Counted from the first letter of the stretch, positions 24,810-40,787 are shown. The stretch is 64,000 bases of DNA from Nocardia bhagyanarayanae (GCF_006716565.1 NZ_VFPG01000001.1:4030001-4094000); one strand, 5' to 3'. The notes: a model not told the origin generated them from the sequence alone. Made by a program: numbers and translations.

Positions 24810-26480
24810 TCAGAGCGCGGGCGTCGGACGCGGCTCGACCCGGCCGCCGCTCGGCACGGCGAAGCTCGCTCCGTGCCGCACGCCCGTCGCCGGATCGGTG
24901 ACGTCGGCCAGGTAGAACCAGTCCATCTGCGCCTGCTCCTGGGTGACATCCAGGACGCCGTACCCGTGCGACTCCAGCTCGACGTAGCGCATGTGGTGGT
25001 TGAAGCTCTTGATCGAGTCCTCGATCGGGACCGCCACGGTGCGCGGGGCCGCCTTCAGCAGCTCACCGATGCTCGACGAGGTGACCGAGGGGACGACGAA
25101 CTCCGCGCCCGCCGTCGGCCCGCCGGGATAGTTCGCGGCGTCGATCGGCAGGTCCGAGGCCCACGACGAGTGGATGTCGCCGGTGAGGAAGACGACGTCG
25201 CCGACCTGCTGTTCGGTGATCGCGCGGAACAGGCGCTGCCGGTCGGCGGTGTAGCCGTCCCACTGATCGGAGTTGGCGGGCGCGCCGGACTGCGGCACGC
25301 CGAGTGCGGCGGTGAAGGCCACGGTGGTCGCAGGCTCCAGCGGCGGGAAGACCAGCGGCGCGATCATCACCGAGTTGCCGACCAGCTTCCAGCGCACCGG
25401 CGCCGAGACCAAACCCGCGGTCAGCCAATCCATCTGGGCCTTGCCGGTGAGGGTGCGCGCCGGGTTGTCGACCTCGCGCCAGCCCGCGCCGGGCGCCACC
25501 TCCTGATCGCGGTAGCTGCGTAGATCGAGCATGGACAGCTCGGCGAGGGTGCCGAAGCGCAGCCTGCGGTAGATCTGCACGCTCGTCCCCGAGCCGGTGG
25601 CCCGCACGGGCATCCACTCCAGGTAGGCGCGGGCCGACGCGGCGCGGCGGTCCTCCCAGCTGCCGTGGGTCGCGGGATCGTGGTGGTTGGCGCCGCCGGA
25701 CCAGGAGTTGTCCGCGGACTCGTGGTCGTCCCACGTGCAGATGAACGGCAGTACGGCGTGCAGCGCGGCCAGGTCCGGATCGGTCTTGTACTGGGCGTGG
25801 CGGATGCGGTAGTCGGCCAGCGTGACGATCTCGTTGGCCGGATCGTGCGGCCGCACCGCGCCGTGACGGCCGCCGTACTTGCCGCGGCCGTATTCGTACA
25901 GGTAATCGCCGAGGTGGATGATCGCGTCGAGATCCGAGCGGTCGGCCAGGTGCCGGTAGGCGGCGAAGTAGCCCGCCTCCCAGTTCGAGCAGGAGACCAC
26001 ACCGAAGCGCAGCCGGTCCGGTGTGTCCGAGGGAGCGGGCGCGGTGCGGGTGCGCCCGACCGGCGAGGTCTCGCCGAGCGCGGTGAATCGGTACCAGTAG
26101 TCGCGGCCCGGGGTCAGGCCGGACGCGTCGATCTTGACGGTGTGGTCGGCTTCGGCGGTGGCCGTCGCGGTTCCGGAGGCGGCGACCGAGGCGAAGCCCG
26201 CGTCGTCGGCGATCTCCCAGCGGACCGAGGTGTCCGCACCGACACCCGAGCCCGGCGTGGCGTCGTCGGAGACCGTCACCCTGGTCCACAGGACGACGCC
26301 GGTGGGCAGCGGATCACCGGAGGCGACGCCGTGCCGGAACACCGGGCCCGCCGCGCGCGCGGGCGTCGGCACGAGCAGCGCGCCCGCGGTGGCCGCAGCC
26401 GCCGCACCACCCTTCAGCAGCGCGCGCCTGCCGAACGGACCGGTCGGGACGACATCTGAAACGACCACGTTTTCAGCCAC
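24810..26480 (-). CDS. phoD: Tat-exported PhoD-like alkaline phosphatase/phosphodiesterase
   Basis: A 556-residue secreted phosphatase. The N-terminus has a twin-arginine signal (FGRRALLKGG, then an Ala-rich core ending ARA-A near residue 44). A fibronectin-like PhoD N-domain (FRHGVASGDPLPTGVVLWTRV) follows, then the metallophosphatase domain with VVSCSNWEAGYFAAYRHLA, IHLGDYLYEYG, WDDHESADNSW and LTGDIHSSWASD, which supply the metal ligands (Cys, Asp, His, Asn). The GTG at 26480 is the only in-frame start ahead of the signal. PhoD enzymes release phosphate from diesters such as teichoic acid or phospholipids in the cell envelope and are usually induced by phosphate starvation; no PhoP box was recognised. 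Confidence 0.92.
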   Translation of the reverse strand: MAENVVVSDVVPTGPFGRRALLKGGAAAAATAGALLVPTPARAAGPVFRHGVASGDPLPTGVVLWTRVTVSDDATPGSGVGADTSVRWEIADDAGFASVAASGTATATAEADHTVKIDASGLTPGRDYWYRFTALGETSPVGRTRTAPAPSDTPDRLRFGVVSCSNWEAGYFAAYRHLADRSDLDAIIHLGDYLYEYGRGKYGGRHGAVRPHDPANEIVTLADYRIRHAQYKTDPDLAALHAVLPFICTWDDHESADNSWSGGANHHDPATHGSWEDRRAASARAYLEWMPVRATGSGTSVQIYRRLRFGTLAELSMLDLRSYRDQEVAPGAGWREVDNPARTLTGKAQMDWLTAGLVSAPVRWKLVGNSVMIAPLVFPPLEPATTVAFTAALGVPQSGAPANSDQWDGYTADRQRLFRAITEQQVGDVVFLTGDIHSSWASDLPIDAANYPGGPTAGAEFVVPSVTSSSIGELLKAAPRTVAVPIEDSIKSFNHHMRYVELESHGYGVLDVTQEQAQMDWFYLADVTDPATGVRHGASFAVPSGGRVEPRPTPAL

Positions 26481-26657
26481 GGTTCATGATCACAGCCGAT
26501 ACGCGGCGGACTGGCAAATCGACACAGCGCGGTCTCGGCGGGTCGCGGGGTGGCCGTGCGTGTCGGGGTCGAGTTGTACGGTCGAAAGCATGAGCGAGCG
26601 ATTCGTGTGCCCGCGCGCGTCGCGCATGCCGAGGACGGGCGTCGGCGAGGCGCGGAC

Positions 26658-28016
26658 ATGAGCGAGGGACTGTTCGACGTGCCGGGTCATGCGGCACCGG
26701 AGCCGGATGCGTTGGGCGGCGCGGGCGTGGACTTCCGCGGGCCCGGCGGCGCCGCGCCGCTTGCCGTGCGCATGCGGCCCGCCACGTTGGACGAGGTGGT
26801 CGGGCAGCAGCATCTGCTCGGCCCCGGCTCGCCACTGCGCCGGTTGATCGAGGGATCCGGCGCGGCCTCGGTACTGCTGTTCGGTCCGCCGGGCACCGGC
26901 AAGACCACGCTGGCCTCGCTCATCTCGCAGGCCACCGGCCGCCGTTTCGAGGCGCTCTCGGCGCTCTCGGCCGGAGTGAAGGAGGTGCGCGCGGTCATCG
27001 ACCTGGCGCGCAGGAGGCTGACCGTCGGCGAGCGCACGGTGCTGTTCATCGACGAGGTGCACCGCTTCTCCAAGACCCAGCAGGACGCGTTGCTCGCCGC
27101 AGTCGAGAACCGGATCGTGTTGCTGGTCGGCGCGACAACGGAGAATCCCTCGTTCTCGGTCGTCTCGCCGCTGCTCTCGCGCTCGCTGGTGCTGCAATTG
27201 CGTTCGCTGACCGACGCCGACATCCGCGTCGTGCTCGAGCGCGCGCTCACCGACGCGCGCGGCTTCGGCGGCGCTTACACCGTCACCGACGAGGCGCTCG
27301 ACCACATCGTGCGGATCGCCGGCGGCGACGCGCGCCGGGCGCTGACCGCACTGGAGGCGTCGGCCGAGTCCTCGCTCGACGGCACCGTCGACCTGGCGCT
27401 CGTCGAGGCCAGCGTGGACAAGGCCGCCGTGCGCTACGACCGCGCCGGCGACCAGCACTACGACGTGATCAGCGCCTTCATCAAATCGATCCGCGGCTCC
27501 GACGTCGACGCGGCGCTGCACTACCTGGCGCGCATGATGAGCGCGGGGGAGGACCCGCGCTTCATCGCGCGGCGCCTGGTCATCTCCGCCAGCGAGGACA
27601 TCGGCATGGCCGACCCGATGGCGTTGCAGACCGCGGTCGCGGCGGCGCACGTCGTCCAGCTGATCGGCATGCCCGAGGCCCAGCTCACGCTGACTCACGC
27701 GACCATCCATCTGGCCACCGCGCCGAAATCCGGTGCGGTCCCCGCCGCGCTCGGCGCCGCCATGGCCGACATCTCCGCGGGCAAAGCGGGCGCCGTGCCA
27801 CCGCACCTGCGCGACGGCCACTACGCGGGCGCCGCGCTGCTGGGCCACGCCCAGGGCTACAAGTACCCGCACGACGACCCCGACGGCGTGCTCGCCCAGC
27901 AGTACCCGCCCGACGAACTCGTCGGCGCGGACTACTACCGCCCGACCGACCACGGCTACGAACGCGAGGTCGGCCCGCGTGTCGACCGCCTGCGCCGCAT
28001 CGTGCGGGGGAAGTGA
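26658..28016 (+). CDS. rarA: Replication-associated recombination AAA+ ATPase RarA (MgsA)
   Basis: A 452-residue AAA+ protein related to clamp loaders and RuvB. It has Walker [11 protein letters not shown], Walker [11 protein letters not shown], sensor 1 GATTENPSF, and sensor 2 [12 protein letters not shown]. The C-terminal tetramerisation region ([32 protein letters not shown]) is complete. RarA acts at stalled replication forks. The ATG at 26658 ([10 protein letters not shown]) gives the same length as the mycobacterial orthologue Rv2559c; longer in-frame ATGs upstream would add unconserved sequence. Confidence 0.95.
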   Translation: MSEGLFDVPGHAAPEPDALGGAGVDFRGPGGAAPLAVRMRPATLDEVVGQQHLLGPGSPLRRLIEGSGAASVLLFGPPGTGKTTLASLISQATGRRFEALSALSAGVKEVRAVIDLARRRLTVGERTVLFIDEVHRFSKTQQDALLAAVENRIVLLVGATTENPSFSVVSPLLSRSLVLQLRSLTDADIRVVLERALTDARGFGGAYTVTDEALDHIVRIAGGDARRALTALEASAESSLDGTVDLALVEASVDKAAVRYDRAGDQHYDVISAFIKSIRGSDVDAALHYLARMMSAGEDPRFIARRLVISASEDIGMADPMALQTAVAAAHVVQLIGMPEAQLTLTHATIHLATAPKSGAVPAALGAAMADISAGKAGAVPPHLRDGHYAGAALLGHAQGYKYPHDDPDGVLAQQYPPDELVGADYYRPTDHGYEREVGPRVDRLRRIVRGK

Positions 28017-28141
28017 GGGGCGTGGTGCCATCGGCCGGAACGTGCCCGCCGACTGCCGGGTTCGCCGGAAGGTCGCCGGGGGCGTCCGTAGCGGCCGGTC
28101 GATGAAAAACCAGGTGCGCCGCACCGGTAGGCTGGATACCT

Positions 28142-30807
<2,666 letters not shown>

Positions 30808-30808
<1 letters not shown>

Positions 30809-31380
30809 TGCGCGACGCCGAGAGTTCGCGTTCGACGGGCCTGCCGCACGCGGCGGACCGGCCCGACCCGGCGGCCGATCCCGGCCGTGGCAGACGCCTC
30901 GGCATCGACGTCGGCAGTGTCCGCATCGGCGTCGCCTCGAGCGACCCGGACGGCATTCTCGCGACCCCCGTGGAGACCGTGCCGCGCGCGAAGAAGAACG
31001 CGCGCGGCACGGGTACGGCAACCGATATAGCCAGAATTGCCGAAATTGTGCGGGAATACGAGGCCGTTGAGGTTATTGTCGGTCTGCCGCGCACGTTGCG
31101 CGGGGAAAAGGGAACCGCGGCGGGGCTGGCGATCGCGTTCGCCGAACGTTTGCGATCAGAGATCGCTCCCGTGCCGATCAGGCTTTCCGACGAACGTTTG
31201 ACTACGGTGTCAGCTGCACGTGCATTGCGGGACAGTGGAGTTCGCGCGCGTGGCCAGCGGCAGGTGATCGATCAGGCGGCGGCCGTGTCGATCCTGCAAG
31301 GATGGTTGGACGAACGGAGTGCGGTGTTGAGGTCGGTCGAGGAAGCGACGCGGGACGTGTCGTCCGGAGACGATGCATGA
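30808..31380 (+). CDS. ruvX: Holliday junction resolvase-like RuvX (YqgF)
   Basis: A 190-residue YqgF-family RNase H-fold nuclease. The core begins [19 protein letters not shown], with the first catalytic Asp, then has [15 protein letters not shown] with the Glu-equivalent region and [11 protein letters not shown]. It ends with [14 protein letters not shown], which contains the last catalytic Asp. The 30-residue N-terminal extension ([12 protein letters not shown]) is typical of nocardial homologues. The start overlaps alaS (TGATG) and the stop overlaps mltG (ATGA). The protein is implicated in rRNA processing and recombination. Confidence 0.94.
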
Positions 31381-32915
31381 CTGATCGATGGGCGCGGGCC
31401 GAGGAACGGTACCGACAGCGGGAGGCTGATCGGCGCTACCGACGGGACGACCGAGCCTGGGACAGAGACGCGCGAGATACGGGCGGCCGGTCGGACGGGC
31501 CGCACGACGGCTGGGACGACTACGAGGACGACACCACCGTCATCCCCCGCTATACCGACGACGACGAGCCGCTCTACGACGACGAGCCGCTGTACGAGGA
31601 CGGCGGCTACGACGACGAGCTGGACTACGACGAGCCGGAACCGCCGGAGCCGCTCGAGCGCGCGGCGCGATCGTCGGCGCGTAAGCCCGCCGCCAAGGGC
31701 AAGGAGTCACGGCTCGCGCGCGGTTCGCGTGGCAAACGTTCCAGGGTGGCCTCCCGCAAGGCGGCCGAGCGCAAGCGCAAGCGCCGCAACATGTGGCTCA
31801 TCGGCGGTGTGCTCGCGGTGCTACTGGTCGGCGCGGGAGGTTTCGCGGTCAAGAAACTGGTCGGTGAATTCGGGCCGCCGGAGGATTTCGCGGGCCCCGC
31901 AGGGCCGCTGGTCGTCGTTCAGGTACATCCCGGTGACACCTCGTCGCAGATCGCCCAGACCATGGTCGAGAAGGGCGTCGTCGCGAGCACCGGCGCGTTT
32001 TTCGAAGCGGCCGTGCGCAATTCGAACATGAGCTCGGTGCAGCCCGGGTACTACCAGATCCCCAGCCGCAGCCCCGCCGCCGAAGCGGTCGCCGCGCTGC
32101 TCGGCAAGAACTCGCGGGTCGGCAACCTGGTCATCTCCGAAGGACGTCAGCTACACGACCAGCACGACGTCAACACCGGGGCGCGTAAGGAGGGGATCTA
32201 CACCAAGATCGCCGCCGCCAGCTGCGTCGGCACGGGCGCGCAGCAGAAGTGCGTGACCTATGAACAGCTCGACGCCGCGGGCTCCAGCGGCGACCTCGCC
32301 GGGCTCGGCGTGCCGTCCTGGGCCGAGCAGTCGGTGCGCGAAGCGCCGGATCGCAAGCGGCAGATCGAGGGCCTGATCGCCGCTGGCACTTGGGATTTCG
32401 ACCCGAGCGGCACCCCGCAGCAGATCCTGCGCCAGCTGATCACCTCGAGCGCCGCGAGCTACGAGTCCACCGGGCTGCTCACCTCCAGCGGGAAGAACAA
32501 GCTCAGCCCCTACGAGACGCTGATCGCGGCGTCCCTGGTGGAGCGGGAAGCGCTGCCGCAGGACATGCCGAAGGTCGCGCGGGTGATCGTGAACCGGCTC
32601 GAAGTCGAGCAGCCGCTGCAATTCGACTCGACCGTGAACTACTCGCTGGACCGCACCGAGGTCGCCACCACCGACGACGACCGGGCCACCGTCACCCCGT
32701 GGAACACCTACGCGATGTCCGGCCTGCCCGCCAACCCGATCTCCGCGCCCTCGCTGAACGCGTTGCGCGCCATGGAGAATCCGGAACCCGGCGACTGGCT
32801 GTACTTCGTGACGATCGACAAGAAGGGCACCACGCTGTTCACCGAGAGCTACTCCGAACACCTGCGAAATATCGAAAAGGCGCAGCAGAGCGGGATCCTC
32901 GACAGTGGACGGTGA
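31377..32915 (+). CDS. mltG: Endolytic murein transglycosylase MltG
   Basis: A 512-residue protein with a long, highly acidic cytoplasmic N-terminal region rich in Asp, Glu and Tyr ([20 protein letters not shown]) followed by a basic patch ([11 protein letters not shown]). Next come one TM helix ([20 protein letters not shown]) and a periplasmic LysM-like and YceG catalytic domain. The catalytic Glu lies in [12 protein letters not shown], and the region [17 protein letters not shown] is diagnostic. MltG cuts nascent peptidoglycan and sets glycan strand length. It begins inside the ruvX stop and overlaps aroE by 11 bp. The acidic cytoplasmic tail is common in actinobacterial homologues and may serve regulation. 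Confidence 0.95.
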   Translation: MTDRWARAEERYRQREADRRYRRDDRAWDRDARDTGGRSDGPHDGWDDYEDDTTVIPRYTDDDEPLYDDEPLYEDGGYDDELDYDEPEPPEPLERAARSSARKPAAKGKESRLARGSRGKRSRVASRKAAERKRKRRNMWLIGGVLAVLLVGAGGFAVKKLVGEFGPPEDFAGPAGPLVVVQVHPGDTSSQIAQTMVEKGVVASTGAFFEAAVRNSNMSSVQPGYYQIPSRSPAAEAVAALLGKNSRVGNLVISEGRQLHDQHDVNTGARKEGIYTKIAAASCVGTGAQQKCVTYEQLDAAGSSGDLAGLGVPSWAEQSVREAPDRKRQIEGLIAAGTWDFDPSGTPQQILRQLITSSAASYESTGLLTSSGKNKLSPYETLIAASLVEREALPQDMPKVARVIVNRLEVEQPLQFDSTVNYSLDRTEVATTDDDRATVTPWNTYAMSGLPANPISAPSLNALRAMENPEPGDWLYFVTIDKKGTTLFTESYSEHLRNIEKAQQSGILDSGR

Positions 32916-33720
32916 ATCCGCTCGCAAGGCGGCGGTGCTCGGCAAGCCGATCGCGCATTCCCGTTCGCCCCAGCTGCATTTGGCGGCCTACCGTGCGCTC
33001 GGCCTGGACTGGAGCTACGAGCGCATCGAGTGCACGGCCGAACAGCTGCCCGGACTCGTCGACGGGCTCGGACCGGAGTGGGTCGGCCTGTCGGTGACCA
33101 TGCCCGGCAAGGAGGCCGCCTTGGCCTACGCCGGCGAGCGCACCGATCGGGCCGTGCTCGTCGGCTCCGCCAACACCCTGGTGCGCACGGCCGAGGGCTG
33201 GCGCGCCGACTGCACCGACGTGGACGGCGTGCTCGGTGCGCTGCGCGGCGGCGGCGTCACCGAGATCGCGGAGGGGCTCGTCCTCGGTGCGGGCGGCACG
33301 GCGCGCCCGGCGCTGCTCGCCCTGTCCGAACTCGGCGCGAAGTCGGTCACCGTGGTCGCCAGGGACGCCGTACGCGCCCGCGGTGCGCTGGAGCTGGCCG
33401 ACAAGCTCGGGATGGCGGCGACCATCATCCCGTTCGACAGCGACGCCGTGCGCGGCGCGAGCGCGAGCGCGGGCGCGGTGGTCAGCACGATCCCCGCCGC
33501 CGCGGGCGCCTTGGTGGCCGAGGCGGTGGCTGTCGCGCCGGTGGTGCTCGACGCCATCTACAACCCCTGGCCGACCCCGCTGGCCGCGGCCGTCGAACGC
33601 GCCGGGCACACCGTGGTGAGCGGGTTGCAGATGTTGCTGAACCAGGCCTACGGGCAGGTCGAGCAGTTCACCGGTCGGCCCGCCCCGCGTGCCGCGATGG
33701 CGGCCGCGGTGGACGCCTGA
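32905..33720 (+). CDS. aroE: Shikimate dehydrogenase
   Basis: The 271-residue enzyme reduces 3-dehydroshikimate to shikimate with NADPH. The shikimate site carries GKPIAHSRSPQLH and the catalytic Lys in VTMPGKEAA, with CTDVDGVLGAL further on. The nucleotide loop is VLGAGGTARPAL, and the C-terminus has IYNPWPTPL and SGLQMLLNQAY. The GTG at 32905 lies within the end of mltG, so translation is probably coupled. The other shikimate genes (aroB, aroK, aroC) lie just downstream on the opposite strand. Confidence 0.96.
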   Translation: MDGESARKAAVLGKPIAHSRSPQLHLAAYRALGLDWSYERIECTAEQLPGLVDGLGPEWVGLSVTMPGKEAALAYAGERTDRAVLVGSANTLVRTAEGWRADCTDVDGVLGALRGGGVTEIAEGLVLGAGGTARPALLALSELGAKSVTVVARDAVRARGALELADKLGMAATIIPFDSDAVRGASASAGAVVSTIPAAAGALVAEAVAVAPVVLDAIYNPWPTPLAAAVERAGHTVVSGLQMLLNQAYGQVEQFTGRPAPRAAMAAAVDA

Positions 33721-33786
33721 AAACCGCGAAATTTCTGACACCGGTTCTAGTTCTGTTCCCCGGGCCAGCGCGTTAAGGTGTTCTGC

Positions 33787-34257
33787 ATGATTGCTTGGGT
33801 AGTGCGAGCCGTTCTGCTCGGTGCGCTGGTCGTGGCGCTGCGCACCGTGCTCGGGTTCGCGATGGTGCAGTGGCCGACGCAGGGCGCGTGGATGCGGATG
33901 CTGTGCCTGCTCGTGCTGCTGGTCGCCATCGTGGGTTGGGGCGTGCTGGACGGGCACAAGGACCGCGTGGCGCATCCGGACCCGGAACGCGGCTCGGATC
34001 TGACCATCCGGTGGCTGAAGGCGGCCGTGGCAGGCGGGCTCGGCAGCGGCGCGGTTTCCTGGCTGCTGGACTTCCTGCCGCGCTTCGACCTCGGCGACAA
34101 CGGTCTGCTGTTCGAACTCACGGCAGGCGCGTCGTTCATCATCCTGCTGATCTTCATCCCCGGCCTGGTCGGCGTCGGCATCGGCCGGATGCTCGCGGGA
34201 CGGCGGTCCGACAAGGGCACGCCGTCGCTCACCAAGCCCGCCGCCGCGGGCGCCTGA
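33787..34257 (+). CDS. Small four-TM membrane protein (B-4DMT-type)
   Basis: A 156-residue integral membrane protein with four hydrophobic segments: IAWVVRAVLLGALVVALRTV, MLCLLVLLVAIVGWGVLD, a third around AAVAGGLGSGAVSWLLDFL, and FIILLIFIPGLVGVGIGRML. This layout fits the small B-4DMT putative transporter family found in mycolata; no transported substrate is known. The ATG at 33787 has TAAGG 8 nt upstream; a GTG 9 bp earlier is less well placed. A strong bidirectional hairpin follows 12 bp after its stop. Confidence 0.72.
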   Translation: MIAWVVRAVLLGALVVALRTVLGFAMVQWPTQGAWMRMLCLLVLLVAIVGWGVLDGHKDRVAHPDPERGSDLTIRWLKAAVAGGLGSGAVSWLLDFLPRFDLGDNGLLFELTAGASFIILLIFIPGLVGVGIGRMLAGRRSDKGTPSLTKPAAAGA

Positions 34258-34269
34258 CCACCGAACGCG

Positions 34270-34306
34270 AAACAGCGCCGCACCCGGGAGGGGTGCGGCG
34301 CTGTTT
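34270..34306. terminator. Bidirectional hairpin terminator between converging operons
   Basis: A perfect 16-bp stem (34270-34285 with 34291-34306) has a 5-nt loop, gggag. It begins with AAA and ends with TTT, so each strand reads a short T-run. It ends the rightward alaS-to-membrane-protein operon and could also act on the leftward aroB transcript. Confidence 0.9.
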
Positions 34307-34386
34307 GGTTCGTCGATACTTCTGTGGTCGGTGACGACAGCGAACAGCGCCCCGGCCGAAATCCGGTCGAGGCGCCGGCGTTTCCG

Positions 34387-37168
<2,782 letters not shown>

Positions 37169-37172
<4 letters not shown>

Positions 37173-38377
37173 TGCGGCCGACTGTCCGCCGGGACGTGCG
37201 GGCGGGTGCCGATCCGCTTGACGTAGCTGGTGATGTTCTCGACGGTCTCGTTCAGCGAATCGCCGCCGAACTTCTCCAGCGCGGCCTGCGCGACGACCAG
37301 CGCCACCATCGACTCGGCGACGACGCCCGCGGCGGGCACGGCGCACACGTCGGAGCGCTGGTGGATGGCGACGGCCTCCTCGCCGGTACTCATGTCGACG
37401 GTGGACAGGGCGCGGGGCACGGTGGAGATCGGCTTCATCGCCGCGCGCACCCGCAGCGGCTCGCCATTGGTCATGCCGCCTTCGAGTCCGCCCGCGCGGT
37501 TGGTGGAGCGCAGCACGCCGTCCGGGCCGGGCCGCATCTCGTCGTGGGCCTGGCTGCCGCGCCTGCGCGCGGTCTCGAAACCATCGCCGACCTCGACGCC
37601 CTTGATGGCCTGGATGCCCATGAGCGCGGCCGCCAGCCGGGAGTCGAGGCGGTTCTCGCCGCTGACGAACGAGCCGAGGCCGACCGGAAGTCCCTCCACG
37701 ACCACCTCGACGACGCCGCCGAGGGTGTCGCCGTCCTTCTTCGCCGCCTCGATCTCGGCGATCATCGCCGCCTCGGCGTCGGCGTCGAACGCGCGCACCG
37801 GGCTGGCGTCGACGGCGTCCAGATCCGCGGCGGTGGGAATCACGCCGGTGGTGTTGGCGGCGGTGCCGATCGAGATCACGTGCGAGACGACCTCGACGCC
37901 GAGGGCCTGACGCAGGAAGTTGCGCGCCACGGTCCCCGCCGCGACGCGTGCGGCCGTCTCTCGGGCGCTGGCGCGTTCCAGCACGTTGCGCGCGTCGTCG
38001 AAGCCGTACTTGAGCATGCCCGAGTAGTCGGCGTGCCCGGGGCGGGGCCGGGTCAGCGGGGCGTTGCGGGCCAGATCGGCCAGCTCGGCCGGATCGACGG
38101 GATCGGCGGACATGACGGTCGTCCACTTCGGCCACTCGGAATTGGCGACCTCGATGGCGACCGGACCGCCCATGGTGCGGCCGTGGCGCACGCCGCCGAC
38201 CATGGTCACCTTGTCGGCCTCGAACTTCATCCGGGCGCCGCGCCCGTAGCCGAGCCTGCGGCGCGCGAGCTGAGCGGAGATCTCCTCGGACGTCACTTCG
38301 ACACCCGCGACCATCCCGTCCAGGATGGCGACGAGGGCGGGACCATGGGATTCTCCGGCAGTTATCCAGCGCAGCAC
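37169..38377 (-). CDS. aroC: Chorismate synthase
   Basis: A 402-residue enzyme making chorismate from EPSP with reduced FMN. It begins [20 protein letters not shown] and carries the signatures [26 protein letters not shown] and [14 protein letters not shown], as well as [21 protein letters not shown]. The GTG at 38377 is preferred because GGAAGG lies 9 nt upstream and the length matches mycobacterial homologues (401). An ATG 9 bp earlier abuts the ribosome-binding site. It is the first gene of the tight aroC-aroK-aroB set, preceded by the minisatellite. Confidence 0.97.
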
Positions 38378-38607
38378 GCTGTCCATCCTTCCATGTCGGG
38401 GCGGTCCGACCCGCATCCGGTCCGCCGTGATCACTGGCACGTCGCGGCCGCGACCCGCGGCCCAGTTCTCTTCCCTGCTATCGCAGCCTCTTACTGGCTA
38501 TCGCTATTCGCCCGCCAGACGCACCCGACCTTTCGCGCCCGCCACTCGCACCGGAACAATCTGCGTTGTTCGCAACAATCCCCGCTATTCGTAAGCGGTC
38601 GTGCGCC

Positions 38608-38795
38608 TTCGAGGGGCGGTCGAGCGCGTTCGGTGGCTGGTCGTGTGTCTTTGGTGGCCGGTCGAGCCGTTCGGTGGCTGGTCGTGTGTCATCGGTGGCC
38701 GGTCGAGCGCGTTCGGTGGCCGGTCGAGCGCGTTCGGTGGCCAGTCGAGCGTCTTCCGTGGCTGGTCGTGCGCCTTTGGCGGTCGGGCGTCCGCC
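38608..38795. repeat. 21-bp minisatellite (about nine units) upstream of aroC
   Basis: Nine consecutive units start at 38608, 38629, 38650, 38670, 38691, 38712, 38733, 38754 and 38775. All are 21 bp except the third, which is 20 bp. Two unit types share the head ttcggtggc: one ends cggtcgagcgcg, the other tggtcgtgtgtc. There are no intervening spacers, so this is not a CRISPR array. The remaining parts of the 38378-38883 gap hold no supported gene. Confidence 0.9.
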
Positions 38796-38883
38796 AGGGC
38801 ATCCGCTGGGACGGGTCTGTTCGCCGAGATGTGTGCGTCCGGGCGGTTCCGGGTTGCGCTGGGACAACCGCGTCGTCGAGGCC

Positions 38884-39336
38884 TCACCCGCTCGGCACCG
38901 CCAGGGCGAAAACTGTCGCCAGGCACATCGAGGGGCCGTGTGCCACCGTGTTCGGCCGCGCCCGAGCGTCCGCCGCGATCCGTTGGTGAACCAGCATCGC
39001 CAACCCGACGCACGCCGTGAACACCGGCGCGGCGAGCGCGGCCCACACCCACGCCTGTGCACCGCCGAGCGCCGCGGCGGCGCCGAGCCCGACCGCGAGC
39101 TTCGCGTCGCCCGCGCCGAGGCACGCGGGCGCGGCGAGGTGCACCACCGCGTAGGGCGCCGCGAGCAGCGCCGCCCCGACCGCCGCGGCTGTGAATTGTG
39201 TTGTGAACAGGGCGTATCCGAAGACGGCAAGCGCGCCCCATGCGGTGAGCGCGTTGGGCAGCCTGCGCTGCCGAAGATCGAAAAGACTCAGGGCCGCACA
39301 CCATCCCGTGAGCGCGGCGAATGCGAAATAGGCCAT
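38884..39336 (-). CDS. Short prepilin peptidase (A24 family), Rv2551c-like
   Basis: A 150-residue polytopic protein containing the two aspartates of type IV prepilin peptidases: LFDLRQRRLPN near residue 22 and CLGAGDAKLA (GxGDxK) near residue 71. About four to five TM segments surround them. It lacks the N-terminal cysteine-rich methyltransferase domain of PilD, as in the short actinobacterial versions. The ATG at 39336 has AAGGG 8 nt upstream. No pilin or secretion ATPase genes occur in this window; the mycobacterial counterpart also sits alone near the shikimate genes. Substrates may be Flp-type pilins encoded elsewhere. Confidence 0.82.
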   Translation of the reverse strand: MAYFAFAALTGWCAALSLFDLRQRRLPNALTAWGALAVFGYALFTTQFTAAAVGAALLAAPYAVVHLAAPACLGAGDAKLAVGLGAAAALGGAQAWVWAALAAPVFTACVGLAMLVHQRIAADARARPNTVAHGPSMCLATVFALAVPSG

Positions 39337-39625
39337 GCGATCCACCCTTGTTGATTCCCGGCTCGTTTCGAAGCGCTCGATGCGAAATGTGCATAACCGC
39401 AGCACATGTGAACAGCCGATGGATCGGAATCCCTGGGATTCCGAAACGGGCGGAAATGTGGCAAAGATTCCGCTGGTCTCCCGGGTGACCGACGAACCCG
39501 CGGCCGGTCCCACTAGAGATCAGCGCCCGATTCGTCCCGCTCATCCGCGCTACGTCCGTCCGCCGCAGGTGACGGTTCGGGTGTTGGACTGCCGCACCAC
39601 CGCGTGTCGGCGGTAGCTTTGACCC

Positions 39626-40753
39626 ATGTCTGCTGATCACGCGGGCCGTGGGCCCGACTACGCGGCGCGCCGGGGCGCACTGCGCAGTCTGCTGGTGGAG
39701 AACGAGGTCGACGCGCTGCTGGTCACCGACCTGGTGAACATCAGGTACCTGACCGGCTTCACCGGCTCCAACGCCACGCTGCTCGTGCATTCCTGGGACA
39801 TGCGCAACGACGAGGAACGCACCGTGATCGGGACCGACGGCCGCTACCGCAGCCAGGTCGTCGAGCAGGCGCCCGACCTGCGCGCCGAGATCGCCCGCGC
39901 CACCGCGCGGCGGATCGTGGAGCTGGCGGGGGAGTGGCAGCTCGGCCGGCTCGGTTTCGAGAGTCACGTGGTGACCGTCGACCAGCACCATGGCTTCGTC
40001 GAGCAGAAGACCGGGCTGGAACTGGTGGCCACGCCCGGCCTGGTCGAGCAGTTGCGCATGGTCAAGGACGCCTACGAGGTCGAACAACTGCGCAAGGCGT
40101 GCGCCGCGGGCGACGCCGGGCTGGCGACGCTGCTCGAACGCGGCGGTCTGCGGCCGGGGCGCACGGAGCGGCAGGTCGCCCGAGACCTCGAATGGGCCAT
40201 GTACGAGCACGGGGCCGAGGCCATCGCCTTCGAGACCATCGTGGCCGCGGGCGCCAATTCCGCGATACCGCACCACCGCCCGACCGACGCCGTGCTGGCC
40301 CCCGGCGACTTCGTGAAGATCGATTTCGGCGCGGTCGTCGGCGGTTACCACTCCGACATGACCCGCACGTTCGTGCTCGGCCGCCCGACCGACTGGCAGC
40401 GCGAGGTCTACTCATTGGTCGTGGAGTCGCAGCGGGCCGGGCGCAAGGCGCTGCGACCGGGCGCCCAGGCGGGCGAGGTGGACGCGGCGGCGCGCTCGGT
40501 GATCGAGGCGGCGGGCCACGGCAAGTTGTTCGTGCACGGTCTCGGGCACGGCGTCGGCCTGCGCATCCACGAAGCGCCGGGAATCATGAAAAACGGAACC
40601 GGTACACTTCTATCCGGCGTGGCGGTGACCGTCGAACCAGGTGTGTACTTTCCCGGCCGCGGCGGCGTCCGAATCGAGGACACGCTCGTGGTGCGCGAAG
40701 GGGGCCCGGAGCTGCTCACCCACACCAGCAAAGACCTGACCGTCGTCGAATGA
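39626..40753 (+). CDS. pepQ: Xaa-Pro aminopeptidase/dipeptidase (M24B)
   Basis: The 375-residue pita-bread-fold metallopeptidase has a creatinase-like N-domain ([20 protein letters not shown]) and a catalytic domain. The five metal ligands are visible: Asp in KIDFGAVV, Asp in [10 protein letters not shown], His in HGLGHGVGL, Glu in VTVEPGVYF and Glu in VRIEDTLVV. It cleaves peptide bonds next to proline, in the cytoplasm. It leads the conserved pepQ-efp-nusB operon and is divergent from the prepilin peptidase gene. Confidence 0.95.
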   Translation: MSADHAGRGPDYAARRGALRSLLVENEVDALLVTDLVNIRYLTGFTGSNATLLVHSWDMRNDEERTVIGTDGRYRSQVVEQAPDLRAEIARATARRIVELAGEWQLGRLGFESHVVTVDQHHGFVEQKTGLELVATPGLVEQLRMVKDAYEVEQLRKACAAGDAGLATLLERGGLRPGRTERQVARDLEWAMYEHGAEAIAFETIVAAGANSAIPHHRPTDAVLAPGDFVKIDFGAVVGGYHSDMTRTFVLGRPTDWQREVYSLVVESQRAGRKALRPGAQAGEVDAAARSVIEAAGHGKLFVHGLGHGVGLRIHEAPGIMKNGTGTLLSGVAVTVEPGVYFPGRGGVRIEDTLVVREGGPELLTHTSKDLTVVE

Positions 40754-40787
40754 CGCCGGTTACCTGAGAACAGGAGATCCGAAGACA

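Noticed and set aside
28017..28141. T-box leader upstream of alaS
   Set aside because: The gap is only 125 bp and lacks the conserved T-box sequence and a terminator/antiterminator pair.
38608..38795. CRISPR array
   Set aside because: Units are contiguous with no spacers and no cas genes are near; it is a minisatellite.
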